From CAVQEG01 sp963711465 (GTDB lineage Bacteria; Bacteroidota; Ignavibacteria; OLB7), in NCBI GenBank assembly GCA_963711465.1, contig CAVQEG010000001.1, positions 2,170,001 to 2,234,000 on the forward strand: DNA of 64,000 nucleotides, given 5' to 3'. Positions 18,029 through 26,298 of this stretch are shown here, piece by piece. The notes under the pieces were generated by a model, which was given only the letters and a program-made list of their open reading frames with translations, did no database searches and was not told the origin of the DNA. Position 1 is the first letter of the stretch. Every line of letters starts with the position of its first letter. Both the position numbers and the translations under genes were made by a program.

Positions 18029-20128
18029 ATGCCGATGAAGCGTTCGACACGACTCGCTCGAATTCTCCCGTTGCTCGTTCTCCTTTCGACGGTCCTCGTC
18101 GCGCCCGCGAGGTCGCAACCGACCGCACAGGATGACTCGACATCCGAGGGACCGTCACCCGTGGAGCGCATCGCACTGCAGCGCATGCAGCCGCGTTTCG
18201 GCGCGTTCCTCGACGGGGCGCTGAACATCCACCGTTCCGACGCGAGGCAACGGTGGTCGGTGGCGGGATGTCTGCCTGAGAACGGCGACAACAGCGCCGG
18301 CGGGCTTGGTCCCGGCTTCGACGCCGGTCTGCTCTACGAGCTGCCGATCGCGACGAACCTCATGCTGGGGGCGCGGGTGTTCTACGCGCACCTGAGCGCG
18401 AATCAGTCGCTGGAGGCCTACATCGGCCCGGTGCTCACGAGTTCCGGCGACGACACCACTTCGGGCATCACCGGCTACCATTTCAACTCCACGCTCGGTG
18501 CGATCATGGGATCGGTGACGATCGGATGGCGTCCGTTCGACCGGCCGCTGTGGTTGCGCATCGGACCGGAGTTCGGCAATGAAGTCATCAATTCGGTCGA
18601 CGAGCGGGAGGAGCTGGTCAGCCCCGCATCGGCCGTCTTCACCGATGCGACGGGGCAGACCCGATCGAGGATTCGCAACGAGACGTCGTACAACGTGGAC
18701 AAGTTCCAGCGATTGACAGCGGTGATTTCGGCTGACTACGAGCTGCCGCTGAATGCGGACGAGACGTGGCTGCTGGCGCCGGAAGTGGCCTTCAGCTACG
18801 ACATCCTGGGGGTTCCCGACGAGAGCGGGTGGGTGGCGCATCAGCTGCGGGGCGGCATCGCGGTGAAGTATTCTCCGCCGGTGCGCAAGGGTGGCCCACC
18901 GCCGACGCCGGCACCGCCTCCACCCTCGCCGAGCGAGCCGATCCTGGCCGCGTCGCTGAGCACCTCAGGCGTGACGGCCGACGGATTCGAGAAGGACAAC
19001 ATCACGATGCGGGTCGAGGAATTCGTCAACGTGCAGACGCGATCGCTGCTGCACTACGTGTTCTTCGATTCGAATTCAGCGACGCTTCCACCCCGCTACG
19101 ATACCTACGGACCGGAGGCGCCGATGTACTTCTCCTTCGACAAGCTTCACAACCACACGACGCTCGACGTCTACCATCAGATTCTGAACATCGTCGGCGC
19201 GCGGATGCGCGAGCATCCGGAGGCGACGCTGACGCTGACCGGCACCAACAGTGCGACGGGTGGTGAGGCCAGCAACCGTGAGCTGTCGCGTGCACGGGCC
19301 GAGGCAGTGCGGGATTACCTCTTCGACAGCTGGGGTATCGACACGAGCCGTCTGACGGTGGTGGCGCGCGGGCTGCCGCAGATCCCCTCGCGGCAGGACG
19401 ATCCTGACGGCGTCGCTGAAAACCAGCGTGTGGAGATTGCCTCAAACGTGCCGGAGATTCTCGAGCCGGTGGTGACCACCGACACGCTGCGGACCGTCGA
19501 CCCGCCGGTGCTCAGACTGCGTCCGATCGTCACCGCCGATGCAGGCGTCGGACAGTGGAACCTCCGCGTCACGCAGGGCAATCGGGAGTTGAAGAAATAC
19601 GAGGGAACGGGCGAACTGCCGCAGAAGGTGGACTACCACATCGCCGAGGCCCAGTCGGAAATACCGGTAACCACGGATTCGCTCATCTCCTACCTCGAGG
19701 TCTACGACACGCGTGGTGCAAGCGTGACCACACGCTCGGCAATTCCGATCGAGCAGATCACCGTTCGCAAGAAACGCCGCGAACGGCTCGGCGACATCGA
19801 GTACGACCGATTCAACCTGATCACCTTCGACTTCGATCGATCGACGCTCTCCCCGGCCAATCAGCGGATCGCCGAGATGATCAAGGGGGAGATCAGGCCG
19901 AAGACGGAGGTATCGATCGTGGGGTACACCGACCGGCTTGGCGAGGAGGATCACAACCTGGAGCTCTCGCGTCAGCGCGCGCTCAATACGGCGGTGGCGC
20001 TCGGCGTTCCCGAATCCGACGCGACAGGCATGGGGGAGAACACCGAACTGCACGACAACGACCTGCCGGAGGGCCGGTTCTACTCACGGACGGTCGACGT
20101 GGTGCTGAAGACTCCGGTGCAGGAGTAA
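18029..20128 (+). CDS. Outer-membrane protein with two OmpA-type domains
   Basis: 699 residues, starting at MPMK (either methionine could be the start). A signal peptide covers about 1-30 (ending ARSQ). Residues 55-285 look like a beta-barrel (FGAFLDGALN, DAGLLYELPI, LMLGARVFYA), then a proline-rich linker near 290-310. Two peptidoglycan-binding OmpA-like domains follow, one near 345-480 (LHYVFFDSNSATLP, NRELSRARAEAVRDYL) and one near 595-697 (ITFDFDRSTLSP, VGYTDRLGEEDHN, LSRQRALNTAVAL). Two such domains in one chain, separated by a domain of about 100 residues, is uncommon and points to an envelope-anchoring role. Confidence 0.87.
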   Translation: MPMKRSTRLARILPLLVLLSTVLVAPARSQPTAQDDSTSEGPSPVERIALQRMQPRFGAFLDGALNIHRSDARQRWSVAGCLPENGDNSAGGLGPGFDAGLLYELPIATNLMLGARVFYAHLSANQSLEAYIGPVLTSSGDDTTSGITGYHFNSTLGAIMGSVTIGWRPFDRPLWLRIGPEFGNEVINSVDEREELVSPASAVFTDATGQTRSRIRNETSYNVDKFQRLTAVISADYELPLNADETWLLAPEVAFSYDILGVPDESGWVAHQLRGGIAVKYSPPVRKGGPPPTPAPPPPSPSEPILAASLSTSGVTADGFEKDNITMRVEEFVNVQTRSLLHYVFFDSNSATLPPRYDTYGPEAPMYFSFDKLHNHTTLDVYHQILNIVGARMREHPEATLTLTGTNSATGGEASNRELSRARAEAVRDYLFDSWGIDTSRLTVVARGLPQIPSRQDDPDGVAENQRVEIASNVPEILEPVVTTDTLRTVDPPVLRLRPIVTADAGVGQWNLRVTQGNRELKKYEGTGELPQKVDYHIAEAQSEIPVTTDSLISYLEVYDTRGASVTTRSAIPIEQITVRKKRRERLGDIEYDRFNLITFDFDRSTLSPANQRIAEMIKGEIRPKTEVSIVGYTDRLGEEDHNLELSRQRALNTAVALGVPESDATGMGENTELHDNDLPEGRFYSRTVDVVLKTPVQE

Positions 20129-20247
20129 GGCAGGTTCACCCCAGACGCCGACGAGGGAGCCGAAGATCGGTCCGGCCATGCCGACGCCTGGTCGTGTCCT
20201 GTGCGAGACGGCATTGGACCCGAGCTGAGGGGCGTTCGGGGAACCGG

Positions 20248-21249
20248 CTAGCGAAGCGCCAGGGCAAGTTCGATCAACGTTCTGGGGATATCGTGTGTGG
20301 CACTGGGATCGACGGCGTCGTCGAGGGAGATGCGATTGGGCGCCTGCCCGATGTTGAACGCGCCGAAGAAGCAGCTCCCGTTGCCGGCGAGCATGGAGCG
20401 GACCATGTGAAAGCCGAGCCAGTTGGCCCGAAGCACATCGGTGACCGAGGCCTCGCCACCACGCTGGAAGTAGCCCATGTCGACGGTGCGGATTTCGTGG
20501 CGGCTGTTGCGTCTGGCGAGGGCTTCGGAGAGGATACCGCGGATTGCCTCGAGCGACTTCGGGTACGCCTCACTGACGATGATGCGGGTGTCGCGCGAGC
20601 GTGCCTCGATCATTTCGGCCATGGCCTCGAAATCGACGTTCTCGCGCGGACGGATGACGTACTCGGCACCGGTGGTGATACCGCCGTAGAACGGCAGGTA
20701 GGCGGAATTGCGTCCCATCGACCCGATCACATAGACGCGGCGATGGGCCGAGGCGGTGTCGCGGATCCACTGCAGCATCTGCATGCTTCGTTCGATCGCC
20801 GAGTAGAAGCCGATCGACGTTCCGAAACTGTTGGCCACGTCGTTGTCGATCGAGGCCGGTGTGAAGAGCACCTGGCACTGATACTCCCGTTCGCGGAGCA
20901 TCTGATCGATCTGGTGTGAAGCGGCGAGCGAGCCATTGCCACCGCAGACGAACAGCGCCTCGAAACCGGCATCGATGAGGTTCTGCACTACCACGTTCTT
21001 CAGTTCGAGATCGGACTTCAGTTCGGGAACGCGGATGGTGCCGAGGATGGTACCGCCGAGCCGGGAGATGCCGGCGGTATCGAGCACGCCGAGCAGTCGG
21101 TAGCTGCGTTCGATGAGGCCGTGCCAGCCGTCGTGCACGCCCCAGACTTCGATATCGGGTTTCAGATTGATGGCGGCGCGGGTAACCGCCCGGATGAACG
21201 CATTCATGCCGGGGCAGTCGCCACCGCCGGTGAGGATCGCGATTTTCAT
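20248..21249 (-). CDS. Divergent phosphofructokinase-family enzyme
   Basis: 333 residues from the ATG at 21249. The PFK fold is evident: GGGDCPGMNAFIRAV at residues 8-22, GTIRVPE near 70, SIDND at 133-137 and SMGRNSAYLP at 177-186. The usual GGDGS magnesium/phosphate loop reads GGNGS (103-107), so the aspartate that binds Mg-ATP in ATP-PFK is an asparagine. The catalytic aspartate of the TIDND motif is kept. It may still be a 6-phosphofructokinase with changed phosphoryl donor, or a family member with another role. Single gene between convergent and co-directional neighbours. Confidence 0.8.
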   Translation of the reverse strand: MKIAILTGGGDCPGMNAFIRAVTRAAINLKPDIEVWGVHDGWHGLIERSYRLLGVLDTAGISRLGGTILGTIRVPELKSDLELKNVVVQNLIDAGFEALFVCGGNGSLAASHQIDQMLREREYQCQVLFTPASIDNDVANSFGTSIGFYSAIERSMQMLQWIRDTASAHRRVYVIGSMGRNSAYLPFYGGITTGAEYVIRPRENVDFEAMAEMIEARSRDTRIIVSEAYPKSLEAIRGILSEALARRNSRHEIRTVDMGYFQRGGEASVTDVLRANWLGFHMVRSMLAGNGSCFFGAFNIGQAPNRISLDDAVDPSATHDIPRTLIELALALR

Positions 21250-21373
21250 GCTGTTGGTAGGGTGCCTCTTCGCTTCTGATCGGCAGCACCGCCGTCCACT
21301 CATCTACATTCGTACGTGCGGGACGGTGAATTCGCGATGGGGGACGACCCGGCCGGACCGGTGCGAACATACG

Positions 21374-21403
21374 AAAAGAGGCCCCGAGAACACCCGGGAC
21401 CTC
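21374..21403 (-). terminator. Rho-independent terminator after the PstS-like gene
   Basis: On the minus strand a 9-bp stem (GAGGTCCCG with CGGGGCCTC, one G-U pair, 8-nt loop) is followed by TTTT, 29 bases after the stop codon of the PstS-like gene. Confidence 0.75.
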
Positions 21404-21431
21404 CGTTCGCGTTCAACCGCAACCGCAACTG

Positions 21432-22370
21432 CTACGCACCTGCGGCGGTGTCGGCCGAAGCCGCACCGGCTGCGGAAGTGTCTGATCCGTTCGACGCGGT
21501 TCCTGCGACCGCCTTCAGCGGGAAGTACTCGAGCTTCGAGTCGACCAGCACCTGCTGTCCGGTCGAGAGCACCCAGTCGACGTACGTCTTGATCGCTCCG
21601 GTCGGCGGCTGGCGGAGGTAGAAGAAGAGCGGGCGCGCCAGCGCGTAGGTGCCGTCGGCCACGTTCTGCGCATTAGGGATCAGCGGCTCGCCCTCACCCT
21701 GGACGGCGACCTGCTTGACGCCGGCAGCCGTGTAGGCCGCACCGCCGTAGCCGATTCCCTTCGGATCCTTGACGACCGCGTTGACGATCGCCGCCGTTCC
21801 GGCGAGCGTCGCCGTCTCGGGAGCGAAGTCGGCGCCGTTGAGCACGTGCTCCTTGAAGAATTCATACGTGCCCGAGCTGTTCTCGCGACCGTAGAGGATG
21901 ATCGGCATGTCACTGCCGCCCACCTCCTTCCAGTTGGTGACCTTGCGCGTGAAGATCTTGTTGAGCTGATCGACCGTCAGCGTCTTGACCGGGTTGTCGG
22001 CGTTGATGTAGATCGCAACGGCGTCCTTGGCGACCGGGATCTCCACCACATCGGTTCCGTACTTCTGCTTGATCTCCTCGCGTTCCTGGTCCTTCATCGG
22101 ACGGGACGCATCGGCGATGTCGGTCGAACCGTTGATGAGGGCGGAGATACCGATACCCGAACCGCCGCCGCTGACGTTGACGGTGATGTCCGCGTGCGAA
22201 CCGCCGAAGGTCTCCGCCCACTTCTGCGCGAGCAGAACCATGGTGTCGGAACCCTTCTCGGTAATGACGCTCTTCTTCTTCTCGCCGCTCTTCGTGTTGT
22301 CGCCGCCACAGCCCACAGCGATGATGGAGGCAAGCAGCAGCATGGTCGAATTCAGCCAGAGACGATGCAT
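21432..22370 (-). CDS. pstS: PstS-like phosphate-binding lipoprotein
   Basis: 312 residues from the ATG at 22370, with AAGGA eight bases upstream. A lipoprotein signal ends at IIAVGC, so Cys21 should be acylated. The periplasmic-binding fold of PstS is shown by EKGSDTMVLLAQKW near 39, SGGGSGIGISALINGSTDIADASRPM near 68 (phosphate loops), IFTRKVTNWKEVGG and RENSSGTYEFF. The last 25 residues are a low-complexity Ala/Ser/Thr tail, unusual for the family. No pstCAB permease genes accompany it in this window. No convincing Pho box was found. Confidence 0.87.
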   Translation of the reverse strand: MHRLWLNSTMLLLASIIAVGCGGDNTKSGEKKKSVITEKGSDTMVLLAQKWAETFGGSHADITVNVSGGGSGIGISALINGSTDIADASRPMKDQEREEIKQKYGTDVVEIPVAKDAVAIYINADNPVKTLTVDQLNKIFTRKVTNWKEVGGSDMPIILYGRENSSGTYEFFKEHVLNGADFAPETATLAGTAAIVNAVVKDPKGIGYGGAAYTAAGVKQVAVQGEGEPLIPNAQNVADGTYALARPLFFYLRQPPTGAIKTYVDWVLSTGQQVLVDSKLEYFPLKAVAGTASNGSDTSAAGAASADTAAGA

Positions 22371-22537
22371 TGGTTTTCCTTGTTTGATGGCACTTCCAGA
22401 GGTGTCCGTCCGCCGCTCCGCACGAGGTCTCCGCCCTGCCGGATTCAATTTTTTTCTGGACATGCAATGTTACGCAAAGCACCAACCCGGCTGTGTTAAG
22501 ACCCGATAACATTGGCCACAGCGGCTGTAACGAGCGG

Positions 22538-22984
22538 TTACGGCTCCACCAGCAGCATCCCCTTCCACAGTGGCAGACCCGTCTCCATGTCGAAGTCGCG
22601 GGAGAGTCCGGCACCGTCGATCTCCTCGATGACGACTTCGCAGGCGTAGCAGGTCGTTCCCAGCGCCACCGTCCCGGCAACGATGCTGCCATCGGCGTCG
22701 ACGAACACGCCTGACAGTCGAGCGAGCGATCGGCGTTTGAACTGCGAGATCGTGCCGTGCATGGCAGCGATGGTGAAGCTGCCTTCGCGCTGCTGGCCAC
22801 GCGGAATTCGCGTTTCCTGGTCGAACCGCGTGAGACTCACCGCGGATACCTCTCCGAACACGCGGACCGATGCGGCGCTGAGTCCTTCGTCGTTGGCGAT
22901 CAGGGTGATCGATTCGACGAGGTCGACGCCCTTCGGGAGCCGACCGACGAAGATCCTGCCGGAACGAAATGCCTTTCGCGTCAT
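22538..22984 (-). CDS. PPC/DUF296 domain protein
   Basis: 148 residues from the ATG at 22984. The compact PPC fold (plants and prokaryotes conserved domain) is indicated by FVGRLPKGVDLVESI, AASVRVFGEVSAVSLTRF, FTIAAMHGTISQF and HGTISQ...VFVDADGSIVAG. In plants the domain is part of AT-hook proteins; bacterial stand-alone copies form trimers of unknown function. It is divergent from moaA, with a 177-base gap between the two start codons. Confidence 0.8.
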   Translation of the reverse strand: MTRKAFRSGRIFVGRLPKGVDLVESITLIANDEGLSAASVRVFGEVSAVSLTRFDQETRIPRGQQREGSFTIAAMHGTISQFKRRSLARLSGVFVDADGSIVAGTVALGTTCYACEVVIEEIDGAGLSRDFDMETGLPLWKGMLLVEP

Positions 22985-23161
22985 GGTCAAGCCTCGTGTC
23001 TGCGGACGTCGGAACGAGGAGCGTCTGCCGCCGTCCGGATTTGATGTGCCCTTGTAACTTGCCGGTCGCCTTCGCGGTGTCCGGCGCTGGGAGCGGGCCA
23101 CGACACCGCGGGGGTGCGACTTCACCGGCCGCACAAATTACACGCTCCCTCCAGCGAGGAC

Positions 23162-24160
23162 ATGAACCGACTGGTCGATACATACGGTCGAGCGCACACC
23201 TACCTGCGGATCTCCGTGACCGACCGCTGCAATCTCCGCTGCGCCTACTGCATGCCGGTCGAACAGATGCAGTGGATGCGGCGTGAGGACATTCTCACGT
23301 TCGAGGAGATCGAGCGCATCGCGAGGGTGGCTGCCGGAATGGGCATCGAGAAGATCCGGGTTACCGGTGGTGAGCCCCTGGTGCGGCGGGACGTCCCGCA
23401 ACTGCTCGCCTCACTTCGGTCGATCGGGGGAATTCGTTCGGTTGCGCTGACGACCAACGCGGTTCTGCTCGCACGGCACATAGACGCAATTCGACCGCAC
23501 GTCGACGCGTTGAACGTGTCGCTCGATACGTTTCGCGCCGACCGGTTCCGCGAACTCACCCGCCGGGACGATCTGGGAGCGGTGCTCGAGGGAATCGAGG
23601 CGGCTCTCAGCGCCGGCTACGATCCGCTGAAGCTCAACGTGGTGGTGATGCGGGGATTCAACGACGACGAGATACTCGACTTCGCGGCGTTCGCCGCCGA
23701 GCGTCCGGTCGCCGTTCGATTCATCGAGTTCATGCCATTCGAAGGCAACGGATGGAACGAGACGACGTGCATGCCGATGGCGGAAATCCTGGCGAGACTG
23801 GATGAGCGGTATGAATTGGAGCGAATCCCGGACGGAGTTTCACCGATCAGCCGCGACTATCGAATGCGGGAGCGTTCGAGCGGGCGGGCGATGCGCGGAA
23901 CGGTGGGCGTAATCGCATCGATGTCGCACCCCTTCTGCGACAGCTGTTCTCGTCTGCGCCTGACGGCGGAGGGGCGACTGATGCCATGTCTGCATTCATC
24001 GATCGACGTCGATCTCCGCGCGGCGCTTCGCGCCGGCGCCTCGGACGCGGACATCGAGGAACTCTTCACACAAGCGGTACTGCGCAAGCCGAAGGCGCAT
24101 CCCGACGCCGAGGAGATGGTGCGCGACGCCTCTCGCGTGATGATCCAGATCGGCGGCTGA
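23162..24160 (+). CDS. moaA: GTP 3',8-cyclase, molybdenum cofactor synthesis
   Basis: 332 residues from the ATG at 23162, preceded by GAGGA. This is a radical-SAM enzyme: the N-terminal cluster motif CNLRCAYC has cysteines 23, 27 and 30, and the second cluster near the C-terminus has cysteines 259, 262 and 276 (FCDSCSRLRLT, MPCLHS). TGGEPLVRRD near 64 is the SAM-binding GGEP loop. It catalyses the first step of molybdopterin synthesis with MoaC, which is not in the window. The usual C-terminal Gly-Gly is present (IQIGG). No other moa gene is adjacent; the 31-bp minisatellite starts 25 bases after its stop. Confidence 0.95.
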   Translation: MNRLVDTYGRAHTYLRISVTDRCNLRCAYCMPVEQMQWMRREDILTFEEIERIARVAAGMGIEKIRVTGGEPLVRRDVPQLLASLRSIGGIRSVALTTNAVLLARHIDAIRPHVDALNVSLDTFRADRFRELTRRDDLGAVLEGIEAALSAGYDPLKLNVVVMRGFNDDEILDFAAFAAERPVAVRFIEFMPFEGNGWNETTCMPMAEILARLDERYELERIPDGVSPISRDYRMRERSSGRAMRGTVGVIASMSHPFCDSCSRLRLTAEGRLMPCLHSSIDVDLRAALRAGASDADIEELFTQAVLRKPKAHPDAEEMVRDASRVMIQIGG

Positions 24161-24185
24161 CCGCCACGTGTCGGCAGTCCGGGGT

Positions 24186-24645
24186 TGTCCTCGGAGGTAA
24201 CGGTACACCGAGGGGATGTCCTCGGGTGTAGCGGTACACCGCGGGGATGTCCTCGGGTATGGCGGTACACCGCGGGGATGTCCTCGGGTGTAGCGGTACA
24301 CCGCGGGGATGTCCTCGGGTATGGCGGTACACCGCGGGAATGTCCTCGGGTATAGCGGTACACCGAGGGAATGTCCTCGGGTATAGCGGTATACCGCGGG
24401 AATGTCCTCGGGTATGGCGGTATACCGCGGGAATGTCCTCGGGTATGGCGGCATACCGCGGAAATGTCCTCGGGTATGGCGGTATACCGCGGGAATGTCC
24501 TCGGGTATGGCGGCATACCGCGGAAATGTCCTCGGGTATGGCGGTATACCGAGGGAATGTCCTCGGGTATGGCGGTACACCGCGGGGATGTCCTCGGGTT
24601 TGGCGGTATACCGCGGGAATGTCCTCGGGTATAGCGGCATACCGA
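24186..24645. repeat. 31-bp tandem repeat, about 15 copies
   Basis: Fifteen head-to-tail units of 31 bp, first starting at 24188 and the last (partial) at 24622. Every unit contains TCCTCGG and a dyad. In the best copies the dyad is the perfect 12-bp palindrome GCGGTATACCGC, in others one base differs (tacacc, cataccg). There is no variable spacer between units. Because 31 is not a multiple of three and the unit lacks stops, several frames on both strands stay open through the array; these are not taken as genes. Confidence 0.95.
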
Positions 24646-24800
24646 CGGTCTTGACGGCAGAGCCGTCTGCGATCGCGCGGCGGCCTCAGTACTTGCGCTG
24701 CTACATTCGTGCGGCGGTAGCCGCACGGGCAGTGACAAGACGTCTTTCGTTGGCTCGGTGAGGCTGGCGCCATTGGGCAGTGAACCGCTGTCGGATGATG
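24646..24800. other. Spacer between the two minisatellites
   Basis: About 155 bases with no convincing gene, repeat or promoter. Confidence 0.5.
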
Positions 24801-24978
24801 CTTCGCCGTACGTCGATCCTTCGGCGTACGTCGATCCTTCGCCGTACGTCGATCCTTCGCTGTACGTCGATCCTTCGCTGTACGTCGATCCTTCGCCGTA
24901 CGTCGATCCTTCGCCGTACGTCGACCCTTCGCCGTACGTCGACCCTTCGCCGTACGTCGACTCTTCGCTGTCGGGTGG
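24801..24978. repeat. 18-bp tandem repeat, nine copies and a partial tenth
   Basis: Nine units of CTTCGCCGTACGTCGATC with few substitutions, and a tenth that breaks off at 24963-24978. Each unit holds the palindrome CGTACG. The period of 18 bp is six codons, so the plus strand can be read as repeated YVDPSP and the minus strand as arginine-rich repeats, but no ribosome site or domain supports translation. Both flanks carry GCTGTCGG, which may mark the original duplication point. Confidence 0.93.
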
Positions 24979-25125
24979 TGGACGCCGCCCTGCGGTGGAC
25001 TTCCGTCGAGCGGCATTGCGCTGTTCGGCGCGGGCCGCAACTGCACAGTGCGCCGCGCATTGCTCGCGACTCCGCCGTCACGTCAATCGGTCTTTCCTGC
25101 AACCAATTACGAACTGCCTGCCGCC

Positions 25126-26298
25126 ATGAAGAACCGCCGTACGATCGTGTCGTATGCTTCGTTGATTCTCACGCTCATCCTCGTTGTCGCCGCCCTCGCC
25201 GCGCCGCACGCGGTCGATGTCGCCCGCCGCTCCGGCAGTGCCGCCTCTACGCCGATCGTGCGCGCCAACTGGACGCCGCCAGCCGATACCACCGATCGCC
25301 TCGCAGGACGCGCCGAAGATGTGTTCGAGAACGTCAAAGTGCTCAAAGGCATGAGCGGGGCGGAGCTCATCGATGCCATGGATTTCATCGCCACCTCCCT
25401 CGATGTCCACTGCTCCTTCTGCCACGTCCGCGGCAACTTCTCCAGCGACGACAAACCCCAGAAGCGCACCGCTCGCTCGATGATCCTCATGGTGCGCGGT
25501 ATCGACAGCGCCAACTTCGGCGGTCGCAATACCGTCACCTGCTACACCTGCCATCGCGGCAGTCCCCACGTTCACGGTGCACCCGCACTCGCCGCGTCCG
25601 ACTGGCGGTCGCTCGACGTCCACGACGAAGACGACCTCCCGAAGGATTCCTCCGCCACCCTCGCCTCCGTGCTCGATCGCTACCGCAAAGCCCTCGGTGG
25701 AACGAAGAACATCGATCGAATCCGCTCCGAACGTGTCGAATCGAAATTCAGAATGGGTGAATCCGAAGGCACGTCCTCCACCGTTCGGCAATGGCCCGAT
25801 CTCGTCCGCTCCACCATGACCACGCCCGGTCCGCGCGGTGGTACGATGGTCGAACTCTACAACGGCGTCAACGGCTGGCAGTCGGTGCCGGGCCGCGGTG
25901 TCTCACGTGAACATGGGATGGAACTGGTGATGCTGAAGCGCGATGCCGAAATCGTCCCGGCGCTCGAAATGCTCTCCGATGCGGAGTCAAAGCTGATCGG
26001 AACCGATACCATGAATGGCGTGACGTACGATATCGTGGCGGCGAATCTCGGCGACGTGAGCGAACGCCTCTTCTTCGATCGCACGACCGGCCTGCTCGAT
26101 CGCCGCTACGTTCAGGTGGATACACCGCTCGGCCCGCTGCCGTTCTCCATCGCCTACGCAGACTACCGGGATGTGAACGGTGTCAAACTTCCCCATACGA
26201 TCGAGTGGGAAACCGGCGAACGCGACTGGACCGTCACGGTCACCGAAGTGACGGCGAATCCGAAGGTCGAACCGGGGACGTTCGCAACGCCGGAGTGA
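25126..26298 (+). CDS. Exported di-haem cytochrome, reaction-centre cytochrome c-like
   Basis: 390 residues from the ATG at 25126. An uncleaved or cleaved N-terminal helix covers about 8-30. Two haem-c motifs are present, CSFCH at residues 96-100 and CYTCH at 139-143, set in the pattern of the photosynthetic reaction-centre cytochrome subunit family that is common in non-phototrophs (VLKGMSGAELIDAMDFIA, CHVRGNF, CHRGSPH). The C-terminal 210 residues (LGGTKNIDRIRSERVES, YDIVAANLGDV) resemble an outer-membrane lipoprotein-sorting-like beta domain. The gene overlaps the end of the convergent ATPase gene by 59 bases. Confidence 0.83.
   Translation: MKNRRTIVSYASLILTLILVVAALAAPHAVDVARRSGSAASTPIVRANWTPPADTTDRLAGRAEDVFENVKVLKGMSGAELIDAMDFIATSLDVHCSFCHVRGNFSSDDKPQKRTARSMILMVRGIDSANFGGRNTVTCYTCHRGSPHVHGAPALAASDWRSLDVHDEDDLPKDSSATLASVLDRYRKALGGTKNIDRIRSERVESKFRMGESEGTSSTVRQWPDLVRSTMTTPGPRGGTMVELYNGVNGWQSVPGRGVSREHGMELVMLKRDAEIVPALEMLSDAESKLIGTDTMNGVTYDIVAANLGDVSERLFFDRTTGLLDRRYVQVDTPLGPLPFSIAYADYRDVNGVKLPHTIEWETGERDWTVTVTEVTANPKVEPGTFATPE

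Noticed and set aside
22480..22560. Possible Pho box upstream of the PstS-like gene
   Set aside because: Two CTGT-containing stretches are present, but their spacing and remaining bases do not fit the consensus.
24186..24645. CRISPR array
   Set aside because: Units are contiguous 31-bp repeats with no variable spacers, and there are no cas genes nearby.
23857..25046. Long minus-strand frames of 293 and 326 codons across the minisatellites
   Set aside because: They stay open only because the repeat units lack stops; the product is a Pro/Arg repeat with no start signal, and it runs into moaA antisense.
24758..25129. Plus-strand 123-codon frame encoding YVDPSP repeats
   Set aside because: No ribosome site, no domain outside the 18-bp repeat, and the remaining residues look like frame noise.
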